Below, in pieces: positions 48,201 through 58,833 of a DNA stretch of 64,000 nt. Position 1 is the stretch's first letter; every line of letters starts with the position of its first letter. Source of the stretch: Dipteris shenzhenensis (lineage: Eukaryota > Polypodiophyta > Polypodiopsida > Gleicheniales); NCBI GenBank assembly GCA_047967505.1, contig CM106540.1, one strand, 5' to 3'. Both the position numbers and the translations under genes were made by a program. The notes under the pieces are model-generated. The model saw nothing but the letters and a program-made list of their open reading frames with translations, was not told the origin of the DNA and did no database searches.

Positions 48201-50626
48201 ATCTGTGAAGGAGCAAAATATGGAATTGGTCATTAGGATTTGCTTGTCCATGTGTTCGATCAGGCTCAAAATTTGCACAAGTCCTAAACCCAATGGTTTC
48301 CATTCTTTGCAAAGTTTGATTCCCATTTGACAATGAATGTGGGCACGATGAGGTCAGAGGGACCATTTTCACCCTATCCATCTCGTTGCATCGGTGAAGC
48401 AGCAAAATAAGGAATGGGTCATTGGAATTTGCATGTCCATGTGTCCAATCGGGCTCAAAATTTCCACAGGCACTAAGCGCTATGTTTTCCATGCTCTTGT
48501 AAAGTTTGAGTGCTATTTGACACTGGATGTGGGCACGACGATGTCAGAGGGCCCATTTTCACTCTATGCACCTCGTTGCATTAGTGAAGGAGCAAAATAA
48601 GAAATGGGTAGTTAGGATTTTCAGCTCCATGTGTCCGATCCGGGTTCAAAACTTGCACAGGTTTCAAACCCATTGGTTTACATGCTCTTGAAAAGTTTAA
48701 GTCCCATCCAACACCTAATGTGGGCAGGATGAGGTCAGAGGGCCCAATTTCACCCTATGCACCTCGTTGCATCTCTGAAGGAGTAAAATATGGAATGGGT
48801 CATTAGGATTTGCATCTCCATGTGTCTGATAGAGCTCAAAATTTGCATAGGTCCTAAAGGCAATTTCTTTGCAAAGTTTGAGTCCCATTCGACATCGGAT
48901 GTGGGCACAGCGAGGTCAGAGGGCCATTTTCACCCTATGCACCTCGTGGCAGTAGTGAAGGAGCAAAATAAGGAATGGGTCATTAGGATTTGCATGTCCA
49001 TGTGTCCGATTGGGATCAAAATTTGCATCGGTCCTAAAACCAATGGTTTCCATTCTATTGCAAAGTTTGAGTCCCATTGGCCATCAGATGTGGGCATGGC
49101 GAGGTCAAAGGGCCCATTTTCATCCTATGCACCTTGTTGCATCAATGAAGGAGCAAAATAAGAAATGGGTCATTGCGATTTGCATATCAATGTGTCCAAT
49201 CGGGCTCCAAATTCGCACAGGTCCTTAACCATATGGTTTTGATGCTATTGCAAAGTTTGAGTCCCATTTGACACTGGATGTGGGCACGATGAGGTCAAAG
49301 GGCCCATTTTCACCCTATGCATCTCGTTGCATATGTGAAGGAGCAAAATATGGAATGGCTTGTTCGGATTTGCATGTCCATGTGTTTGATCTGGCTCAAA
49401 ATTTGCTTAGGTACTAAACCCAATGGTTTCCATTCTCTTGCAAAGTTTGAGTCCCATATTTGACACTAGATGTGGGCATGGCGAGGTCAGAGGGCCCATT
49501 TTCACCCTATGCACCTCGTTGCCTATGTGAAGGAGCAAAATATGGAATGGGTCACTAGGATTTGCATGTCCATGTGTTCGAGTAGGATCAAATTTTGCAG
49601 AGGTCCTAAATCCTATATTTTCCATGCTCTTGCAAAGTCTGAGTCCCATCCAACTTGAGATGTGGGCACGGTGAGGTTAGAGGGCCCATTTTCACCCTAT
49701 GCACCTCGTTGCTTATGTGAAGGAGAAAAATAAAGAATGGGTCATTAGGATTTGCAGGTCCATGTGTTCAAATGGGTTGAAAATTTTTACAATTCCTAAA
49801 CCCAATGGTTTACATGATGTTGCAAAGTTTGAGTTGCATCCAACACCAGATGTGGGCATGACAAGGTTAGAGGGCGCAGTCACTCTATGCACCACATTGC
49901 ATCTATGAAGGAGCAAAATATGGAATGGGTCATTAGGATTTGCATGTCCATGTGTCCAATCGAGCTCAAAATTTGCACAGCTCCTGAAGCTAAATTCCTT
50001 AAAATGTTTGAGTCCCATTCGACACCGAATGTGGGCATGACGAGGTCAGAGAGCCAATTTTCACCCTATGCACCTCGTTGCATTAGTAAAAAAGAAAAAT
50101 AAGGAATGGGTCATTGGAATTTGCATGTCCATGAGTTCAATTGGGCTCAAAATTTCCACATGTCCTATACCCTATGGTTTCCATGCTCTTGCAAAGTTTG
50201 AGTCCCATTCAACACCGGATGTAGGCACGGCGAGTTCAGAGGGCCCATTTTCACCATATGAACAAAATAAGGAATGGGTCATTAGGATTTTCATGTCCAT
50301 GTGTCCGATCGGGCTCAAATATTGCATAGGTCGTAAACCCTATGGTTTCCATGCTCTTGCAAGGTTTGAGTCCCATCTGACACCAGGTGTGGGCACGATG
50401 AGGTCAGAGGGCCCATTTTCAACTTATGCACCTTGTTGTATCTGTAAATGAGCAAAATAAGGAAAGGGTTAGTGTGATTTGCATGTCCATGTGTCCAATT
50501 GGGATCAAAATTTTCACAGGACCTAAACCCTATGGTTTTAATGCTCTTGCAAAGTTTGAGTCCCATTCAACACTAGATGTGGGCACGGCGAGGTCAAATG
50601 GCCCATTTTCACCCTATGGACCTTGT
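45299..50626 (-). repeat. 190-bp satellite array, inverted block 7
   Basis: Minus-oriented satellite (GCACCTCGTTGCAT, GGAGCAAAATATGGAATGGG, CAAAGTTTGAGTCCCATCC). Period is regular: equivalent words at 46,433, 46,623, 46,813 and 47,003 are exactly 190 bp apart. Monomers here carry AAAATATGGAATGGG more often than plus-oriented blocks, so subfamily composition differs. Part of it (45,4xx-48,5xx) is repeated at 53,7xx-56,0xx. No gene seen. Confidence 0.96.
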
Positions 50627-51420
50627 TCAGTTCCAGACATCCATTGCCGTCTGTGAAAAATTTTGTGATTTTGAGGAGTTGTTTGCACTTTTGATTTCTA
50701 AAGAGCAGAGATACGGTGGTGCATCTTCTTCAGGAGGAACTTCCAAAGAAATTGTCTTCTACTCAAATGCTAGAAGAGGTAGAGGCAGAGATAGAGGAGG
50801 CCGATCTGGAGGCCATGGTAGAAATCAGAACATGCAGCAAACTCAAGAAAACCAATCCTTTATAGGAGGACATGGTAACTCTAGAGGCAAGGGGAGCCAA
50901 AGAGGTCGTGGTGGATGGCAGAGAGGCCAAAATGCAAACAGCAATGTCGAATGCTACTATGGTGGTGAAATGGATCATATGGCTAAAGACTACTACAAAA
51001 AGCAGAATGACATTATGAATGGAAAATTGCAGCAAGGCAATTATGCATCCTCTAGTAGACAGGGTGATGACAGAAATAAGCATTTGTTTATGGTGCAGCA
51101 CATGACCAATTCTGTGACAAGTGCAAAAGAAAGCAATGATGTGTGGTATGTTGACTCAGGTGCATCAAACCACATGACAGGTCATGAAGAATGGATGCAG
51201 GATGCAAGGAAAATGGAAAGACCAGGATTTGTGGAGACTGGAGATGATACTGCACATCCTATTGTGCAAATTGGTAAAATTCCTTTGTCTATGTAGGATG
51301 GGAAAAAGAAATACCTGTCTGATGTATTTCATGTCTCGAATATCACCAAGAACCTAGTTTCTATTGGTCAAATGGTTGAACAGGGTTTGCAGGAAAGATT
51401 TAATCCTCATGGATGCTTAT
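50627..51420 (+). pseudogene. E6 gag C-terminus and protease
   Basis: Reads DFEELFALLISKEQRYGG, an Arg/Gly-rich tract, then a ruined zinc knuckle CYYGGEMDHMAKDYY: the second cysteine is glycine and the last is tyrosine. Protease has intact DVWYVDSGASNHMTGH. A TAG at 51,294-51,296, where E1 has CAG (IPLSMQ), stops the frame just before KKKYLSDVFHVSNITKNLVS. A frameshift near 51,410 follows. Confidence 0.88.
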
Positions 51421-52427
51421 TGAGGATATGAAAAATAACGGTCGCTTGATAGCAAAAGGAAAGAAGAAGGGAAGGATGTTTACGTTGCATGCGGACATGC
51501 CTGAATTGAGTGCAGCAATGTTTGCACATGGGACCACTGTAGTTGCAGATATTGATATCTGGCACAAATGCATTGGTCATGTTAATGTACACCGAGTTAA
51601 ATCAATGCAGGCCCAAAATATTATTGCACGATTGCCTAAATTAAGGTTACAGAAATGCATAAGGTATTGAAGCCTATCATTTTGGAAAACAGGCAAGGAA
51701 ACCATTTCCTAGACATGTTCAAGAGAGTAAGAAGCCATTAGAATTAATCCACTCTGATGTGTGGACTATTAAAGCTGCATCTATTGGAGGCTGTCATTAT
51801 TTTGTCACTTTTATTGATGACTACACTAGAAAAGTTTGGGTGTATTTTATGAAAAAGAAAAGTGAAGTGTTTGGGAAATTCAAAGCTTTTAGAGCTATGG
51901 TTGAAAAAGAAACAGGCCTGCAAATAAAATGCCTAAGGTCAGATGGAGGGGGAGAGTACCTCTCAAATGAGTTTGCAAGGTTCCTGTAGGAGCATGGCAT
52001 AAAGCTGCAATATTCATGCAGTCATACCCCACAGCAAAATGGACTTGCAAAAAGGAAAAACAGGCATATTGGAGAGGTATCTTGGGCCATGATAAATAAA
52101 AAAGACCTAGTACTAGATTATTATTGGGCTGAAGCAGTTGCTACATCAATTTACATAATGAACAGGACTCCCAATGCAACAATACATGGCATGACGCCAG
52201 AGGAGAGGTATACTAGTAGGAAACTAGATATTTCTCATTTGAAAATTTTTGGTTGCATTGCCTATGTTCATGTGCCAGATGAGTTGAGGTCCAAGTTGGA
52301 TCCAAAAGCTGAGAAGTGCATCTTTATTCATTATTCTCTACAGCAGAAAGGGTATAGATGCTATAATCCTTCTACTCGTAAGTTTACAGTGAGTAGAGAT
52401 GTTGTTTTTTATGAGATGAGCAGCTAA
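51413..52427 (+). pseudogene. E6 integrase
   Basis: Pre-integrase words are IWHKCIGHVNVHRVKSMQ; a frame break near 51,665 precedes the core. The core reads HSDVWTIKAASIGGCHYFV, FIDDYTRKVWVYFM, CLRSDGGGEYLSNEF and PQQNGLAKRKNRHIGEV. The third catalytic residue, glutamate in the E3 motif NGVTERKNRH, is lysine here. A TAG lies at 51,987-51,989 (glutamine expected). The tail continues WAEAVATSIYIMNRTPN and FGCIAYVHVPDELRSK, then TAA at 52,425-52,427 where tryptophan is expected. Inactive on two counts. Confidence 0.88.
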
Positions 52428-53223
52428 TATAAACCAATAAATGTGATTCATAATGTAGATGCACAAAATGGTAATGCCGCATAGAATTCACAACAGCAAT
52501 CGCAAAATATTAGTGGACTTGGAATGTCCTCTAGCAATGGTTCACATACTTTGCCATGGATAGGTAGATTGAGATCAGGAGAATCTTCTCAAAGCAATCC
52601 AGATAGTGGTATGCAAGTATCATGAAAAGAAAAAGAGAGGGTAGATCAGCCCATGTTTGATGTGAATGCAGGTCACTCTTATGTGGATGGTGAATCCAAT
52701 GGCTCAGAACATAGCACTGATGATGAGTTGGGTATTCTTTCTATTGTTTCACCCAGAGTAAGGAAGACCAGGGATGTTTTGATAGCACCTGGAAGTGAGC
52801 CTACTTTGCACAGGTCTACCAGAGCTAGGTATCCTATGGCTAGGCTAAAATATGATGGATTTACAGCCATTCACTATGCCTATATGGTCAAAGTGATACA
52901 AGAACCAGAACCCACTTCTTTTGAGCAAGCCATGGGAAAAGAAAAATGGGAGAAAGCCATGGATGAAGAAATGGATGCTTGGAAAGCAAATGCTACATGG
53001 GAATTGGTGCCTTTGCCTAAAGACAAGAATGCAATTGGCTGTAAGTTGGTTTATAAGGTGAAGCACAATGCAGATGGTTGTGTGAACAGATACAAGACAA
53101 GATTAGTTGTCAAGGGGTATGCACAGACATATGGCATTGATTATAAAGAAACATTTAGTCCGGTTGCAAGGATGGTAACCATAAGAGCAGTCATTTCTAT
53201 GGCTACATCAAAGGGATAGTCTT
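52428..53223 (+). pseudogene. E6 linker and reverse transcriptase N-terminus
   Basis: The linker has a TAG near 52,482 and a TGA near 52,622. From 52,653 an open frame reads [78 protein letters not shown] and FSPVARMVTIRAVISMA. It ends at TAG 53,217-53,219 (tryptophan expected), a few bases before the satellite junction. The YVDD region and RNase H are missing. Confidence 0.88.
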
Positions 53224-56200
53224 TAGGATTTTCATGTCCATGTGTTCGATCAGGTTCAAATATTGCACAGGTTTGAAACCCTATGGTTTCCATGCTCTTG
53301 CAAAGTTTGAGTCCCATCCGACACCAAATGTGGGCACGGCGAGTTCAGAGGGCCCATTTTCACCCTTTGCACCTTGTTGTATTTGTGAAGGAGCAAAATA
53401 AGGAATGGGTCAGTGTGATTTGCATGTCCAAGTGTCCAATTGGGCTCAAAATTTGCAAAGGTCCTAAACCCTATGGTTTTAATGCTCTTGCAAGGTTTGA
53501 GTCCCATTCGACACTGGATGTGGGCACGACGAGGTCAAAGGGCCCATTTTCACCCTATGCACCTCGTTGCATATGTGAAGGAGCAAAATATGGAATGGGT
53601 CATAAGGATTTGCATGTCCATGTGTCTAATCGGGCTCAAAATTTGCACAAGTCCTAAAGCCTATGGTTTCCATGCTCTTGCCAAGTTTGATTCGCTAAAG
53701 GATGTCAGAACGGTGAGGTCAGAGGGCCCATTTTCACCCTATGCACCTTGTTGCATTTGTGAAGGAGCAAATTATGGAATGGGTCATTAGGACTTGCATG
53801 TCCATATGTCCGATCGGGCTAAAGGTTTGCACAAGTCTTAAACCCTATGGTGTCTGATCGACGGGCTAAGAATTTGCTTAGGTCCTAAACCCAATGCAAA
53901 GTTTGAGTCCCATCTGACACCGTATGTGGGCACAACGAGGTCAAAGGACCTAGTTTCACCCTATGCACGTCATTGCATCTGTGAAGGAGCAAAATGTGAA
54001 GTGGGTCATTAGGATTTGCATGTCCATGTATCCGATTGGGCTCAAAATTTGCACAAGTCTTAAACCCTATGGTATCCATGCTCTTGCAATGTCTGAGTGC
54101 CATCTAACACTTGATGTGGTCACAGCAAGGTCAAAGAGCCCATTTTCACTCTATGCACCTCATTGTATCAGTGGAGCAAACTAAGGAATGAATCATTAGG
54201 TTTTTGTAGGTCCATGTGTCCGATCGGGCTCAAAACTTGCGTAGGTCCTAAACCCAATGTTTTACACGCTCTTGCAAAGTTTGAGTCCCATTAGACATTG
54301 GATGTGGGCACGACGAGGTCAGAGGGCCCATTTTCACCCTATGCACCTCGTTGCCTATGTGAAGGAGCCAAATATGGAATGGGTCATTAGGATTTGCATG
54401 TCCATCGGTCCGATCACGCTCAAAATTTGCACATGTCCTAAACCAAATGGTTTCCATCCTCTTGCAAAGTTTCATTCCCACCCAACAATGGATGTGGGCA
54501 CGGTGAAGTCTGAGGGCCCATTTTCACCCTAAGAACCTCGTTGCATATGTGAAGGAGTAAAATATGGAATGGGTCGTTACAACATGCATGTCCTTGTGTC
54601 CGATCGGGCTCAAAATTTGGATAGGTCCTAAACTCGATGCTTTCCATTCTCTTGAGTCCCATCTGACACTGCATGTGGGCACCACAAGGTCAAAAGGCCC
54701 ATTTTCACCCTATACACCTCCTTGCATATGTGAAGGAGCAAAATATGGAATGGGTCATTAGGATTTGCATGTCCATTTTTTCGATAGGGCTCAAAATTTA
54801 CATAGGTCCTAAATGCGATGGTTTCCATGCTCTTGCAAAGTTTGATTCCCATCTGATAGCGAATGTGGGTACGGTAAGGTCAGAGGGCCCATTTTCACCC
54901 TATGCACCTCTCACATCTATGAAGGAGCAAAATATGGAATGGGTCTTTAGGATTTGCATGTCCATGTGTCTGATCGGGCTCAAAATTGGCACAGGACCTA
55001 AACCCAATGGTTTCCATGGTCTTGCAGAGTTTGATTCCCATCCAACAATTGATGCGCGGGCACGGCGAGGTCAGACGGCCTATTTTCACCCTATGCACCT
55101 CGTTGCATCAGTGAAGGAGCAAAAGATGGAATGGGTCATTGGGATTTGCATGTCCATGTGTCCGATCGGGATCAAAATTAACACAAGTAATAAACCCTAC
55201 GGTTTTCATGCTCTTGCAAAGTTAGAGTCCCATCCGACACTACATGTGCGCACGGTGAGGTCAGAGGGCCCAGTTTTACTCTATGCAACTCGTTGCATCT
55301 GTGAAGGAGCAAAATATGGAGAAGGTAGTTAGGATTTCCATGTCCATGTGTCCGATTGGGCTCAAAATTTCCACAGGTCCCAAACCCAATGGTTTCCATG
55401 CTGTTGCAAAGTGTGAGTCCCATCTGACACCGTATGTGGGCGTGGTGAGGTTAGAGAGCCCATCTTCACCCTATGCACCTCCTTGCCTATGTGAAGTTAC
55501 AAAATATGGAATGGGTCATTGGGGTTTGCATGTCCATGTGTTCGATCAGAATCAAAATTAGCACAAGTCTTAAACCCTATGGTTTCCATGCTCTTACAAA
55601 GTTCGGGTCTTATCCCACACCAGATGTGGGCAGGGTAGGGTTAGAGGGCCCATTTTCACTCTATGCAATTTGTTGCATCTGTGAAGGAGAAAAATATGGA
55701 GTGGGTCATGAGGAATTGCAGGTCCATGTGTCCAATTTCACCCAAGACACCTCGTTGCATCTACGAAGGAGCAAAATATGGAATGGGTTGTTAGGATTTG
55801 CTTGTCCATGTGTCCGATCAAGCTCAAAATTTGCACAAGTCCTAAACCCAATGGTTTCCATTCTTTGCAAAGTTTGATTCCCATTCGACACTAGATGTGG
55901 GCACGACGAGGTCAAAGGGCCCATTTTCACCCTATCCACCTCATTGCATCGGTGAAGTAGCAAAATAAGGAATGGGTCATTGGAATTTGCATGTCCATGT
56001 GTCCAATTGGGCTCAAAATTTCCACAGGCGCTAAGCGCTATGTTTTCCATGCTCTTGCAGAGTTTGAGGGCCATTCAACATCGGATGTGGACACAGCGAG
56101 GTAAAGGGCCCATTTTCACTCCATGCACCTCGTTGCATTAGTGAAGGAGCAAAATAAGAAATGGGTCATTAGGATTTTCAATTCCATGTGTCCGAACGGG

Positions 56201-57715
56201 CTCAAAATTTACACAGGTCCTAAACCCAATGGTGTACATGATCTTGAGAAGTTTGAGTCCCAACCAACACCCGATGTGGGCACGACGAGGTCAGAGGACC
56301 TAGTTTCACCCTATGCACCTCATTGCATATATGAAGGAGTAAAATATGGAATGGGTTGTTAGGATTTGCATCTCCATGTGTCCTTACAAAGTTTGAGTCC
56401 CATCCAACACCAGATGTGGGTACAACAAGGTTAGAGGCCCCATTTTCACCCTATGCACCTCGTTGGATTAGTGAAGGAGAAAAATAAGGAATGGGTCATT
56501 AGGATTTGCATGTCCACGTGTTTGATGGGGCTCAACATTTGCACAGGTCCAAAAAACAATGGTTTCCATTCTCTTGCAATGTTTGAGTCCCCTCCAATGC
56601 TGGATGTGGACACGGCAATGTTAGAGGGCCCATTTTCACCTTATGCACCACGCTGCATCAATGAAGGAGCAAAATATGGAATGGGTCATTGGGATTTACA
56701 TGTCCATGTGTCCGATCAGGCTCAAAATTTGCATGCTCAATGATTTCCATGCTCTTGCAAAGTTTGAGTCCCACAACACTGGATGTGGGCACGGTGAGTT
56801 CAGAGGGCCATTTTCACTCTATGCAACTCATTGCATGAATGAAGGAGCAAAATAAAGAATGGGTCATCAGGATTTGTAGGTCCATGTGTCCGATCGGGCT
56901 CAAAATTCGGACAAGTCCTAAACCCAATGGTTTACATGCTCCTGCAAAGTTTGAGTCTCATCCGACATCGGATGTGGGTACGATGAGGTCAGAGGCCCCA
57001 GTTTCACCTAATACACCTCGTTGCATCTGTGAAGGAGCAAAATATGGAATGGGTCGTTAAGATTTGCATGTCCATGTGTCCGGTCGGGCTCAAAATTTAC
57101 ATAGGTCCTAAACCCAATGGTTTACATGTTCTTGCAAAGTTTGAGTCCTGACACTAGAGTGGGTCATTAGGATTTACACGTCCATGTGTCCAATCAGGAT
57201 CCGAATTTGCACAGGTCCTAAAACCAGTGGTTCCCATGTTGTTGCTTGCAAGATTTGAGTTCCATCCGACATCGGATGTGGGCATGGTGAGGTCAAAGGG
57301 CCCATTTTCACTCTATGCACATCGTTGCATGAGTGAGGGAGCAAAATAAGAAAATGTGTCATTAGGATTTTTAGGTCCATGAGTCCGATCGGGCTCAAAA
57401 TTTGCACAAGTCCTAAACCCTATGGTGTCGATGCTAGATGTGGGCATAGTGAGGTCAAAGTGCCCATTTTCACCCTATGCACCTTGTTGCATATGTGAAG
57501 GAGCAAAATATGGAATGGGTCATAAGGATTTGCATGTCCATGTGTTTGATCAGGCTCAAAATTTGCACAAGTCCTAAAGCCTATGGTTTCCATGCTCTTG
57601 CAAAGTTTGATTCACCAAAGGATGTTGGCATGGTGAGCTCAGAGGGCCATTTTCACCTTATGCACCTCATTGCATCTGTGAAGGACTAAAATACGGGATG
57701 GGACTTTAGGGTTTG
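53224..57715 (-). repeat. 190-bp satellite array, inverted block 8
   Basis: Minus-oriented satellite continuing block 7 beyond E6. It repeats in order a set of unusual monomer markers found in block 7 (see findings). Ends at ~57,715 in a partly diverged monomer where E7 begins. No gene seen. Confidence 0.96.
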
Positions 57716-58833
57716 CTCAAGCAGGAGTTGCACAATCTGCAGAGAGAAAATATGAGCATCAATGACTACCACATGAAGATGAAGAAAATTGTAGATGCAC
57801 TTGCTTTCATTGGGTCACCAGTGGAAGATGATGATTTAGTTTCTGTGACCTTGAATGGTGTAGGAAAAGATTATGCATAGTTTCGGACATCCATTGCCGT
57901 CCGTGAAAAATTTCGTGATTTTGAGGAGTTGTTTGCTCTTCTAATTTCTGAAGAACAGAGAAATGGTGGTGCATCTTTAGGAGGAACTTCAAAAGAAATT
58001 GTCTTCTACTCAAATGCTAGAAGAGGTAGAGGCAGAGGTAGAGCAGGCCGATCTAGAGGCCATGGTAGAAATCAGAATATGCAACAAACTCAAGAAAACC
58101 AATCCTTTGGAGGAGGACATGGTATACCTAGAGGCAAGGGGAGGCAAAGAGGTCATGGTGGATGGCAGAGAGGCCAAAATGCAAATAGCAATGTTGAATG
58201 CTAATACTATGGTAAAATGGGTCATATGGCTAAAGACTGCTATAAAAAGTAGAATGACATCATGAATAGAAAATTGCAGCAAGGGAATGCATCTTCTAAT
58301 AAACAGGGTGATGATAGAAATGAGCATCTGTTTATTGTGTAGCACATGACCAATTCTGTGACAAGTGTAGAAGAAAGCAATGATGTGTGGTATGTTGACT
58401 CAGGTGCATCAAACCACATGACAGGTCATGCAGAATGGATGCAGGATGCAAGAAAATGGAAAGACCAGGATTTGTGGAGACTCGTGATGATACTGCACAT
58501 CCTATTGTGCAGATTGGGAAAATTCCTTTGTCTATGTAGGATGGGAAAAAGAAATACATGTCTGATGTATTTCATGTCCCGAATATCACCAAGAACCTGG
58601 TTTCTATTGGTCAAATGATTGAGTAGGGCTTACAGGTTAGATTTAATCCTCATGGATGCTTTGTTGAGGATATGAAAAATAACGGTCGCTTGATAGCAAA
58701 AGGAAAGAAGAAGGGCAGGATGTTTACGTTGCATGTGGACATGCCTAAATTGAGTGCAGCAATGTTTGGACATGGGACCAGTGTAGTTACAGATATTGAT
58801 ATCTAGCATAATTGCATTGGTCATGTTGATGTA
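57716..58833 (+). mobile_element. E7: short internal fragment of an E3-family copia element
   Basis: A 1.1-kb piece from mid-gag (KQELHNLQRENMSINDYHM) through protease to the pre-integrase domain; no LTRs. Satellite is minus-oriented on the left and plus-oriented on the right, so E7 sits exactly at an orientation switch. Its sequence is close to E6 over the shared part. Confidence 0.92.
57716..58833 (+). pseudogene. E7 gag-protease-pre-integrase remnant
   Basis: Gag words are SVTLNGVGKDYA, then a TAG (glutamine expected), then FRTSIAVREKF and an Arg/Gly tract. The zinc knuckle is damaged (a TAA within it near 58,202) although MAKDCYKK keeps the last cysteine. More TAG codons stand at glutamine positions near 58,251, 58,340, 58,537 and 58,623, and one at tryptophan near 58,804. 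Protease keeps DVWYVDSGASNHMTGH. A frame change near 58,455 follows it. The piece ends in CIGHVDV of the pre-integrase domain. Confidence 0.88.

Larger units (their letters stand above)
50627..53223 (+). mobile_element. E6: internal fragment of an E3-family copia element
   Basis: Starts within gag (QFQTSIAV) and ends within reverse transcriptase (VISMATSKG); no LTR, primer site or target duplication. In order: Gag C-terminus, protease, integrase, RT N-terminus. About 335 bp of satellite on its left (50,283-50,618) is matched in the same orientation on its right (from 53,222), so it lies between direct satellite repeats. At least six in-frame stops. It probably reached its present form by deletion or unequal exchange rather than as a primary insertion. 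Confidence 0.92.

Noticed and set aside
45256-50656. Many plus-strand frames in the inverted block resembling minus-strand frames elsewhere
   Set aside because: Same satellite read in the opposite orientation; they simply reflect the array inversion.
50627-53223. E6 as an intact insertion with target duplication
   Set aside because: No LTR at either end, ends fall inside gag and RT, and flanking satellite does not show a 5-bp duplication.
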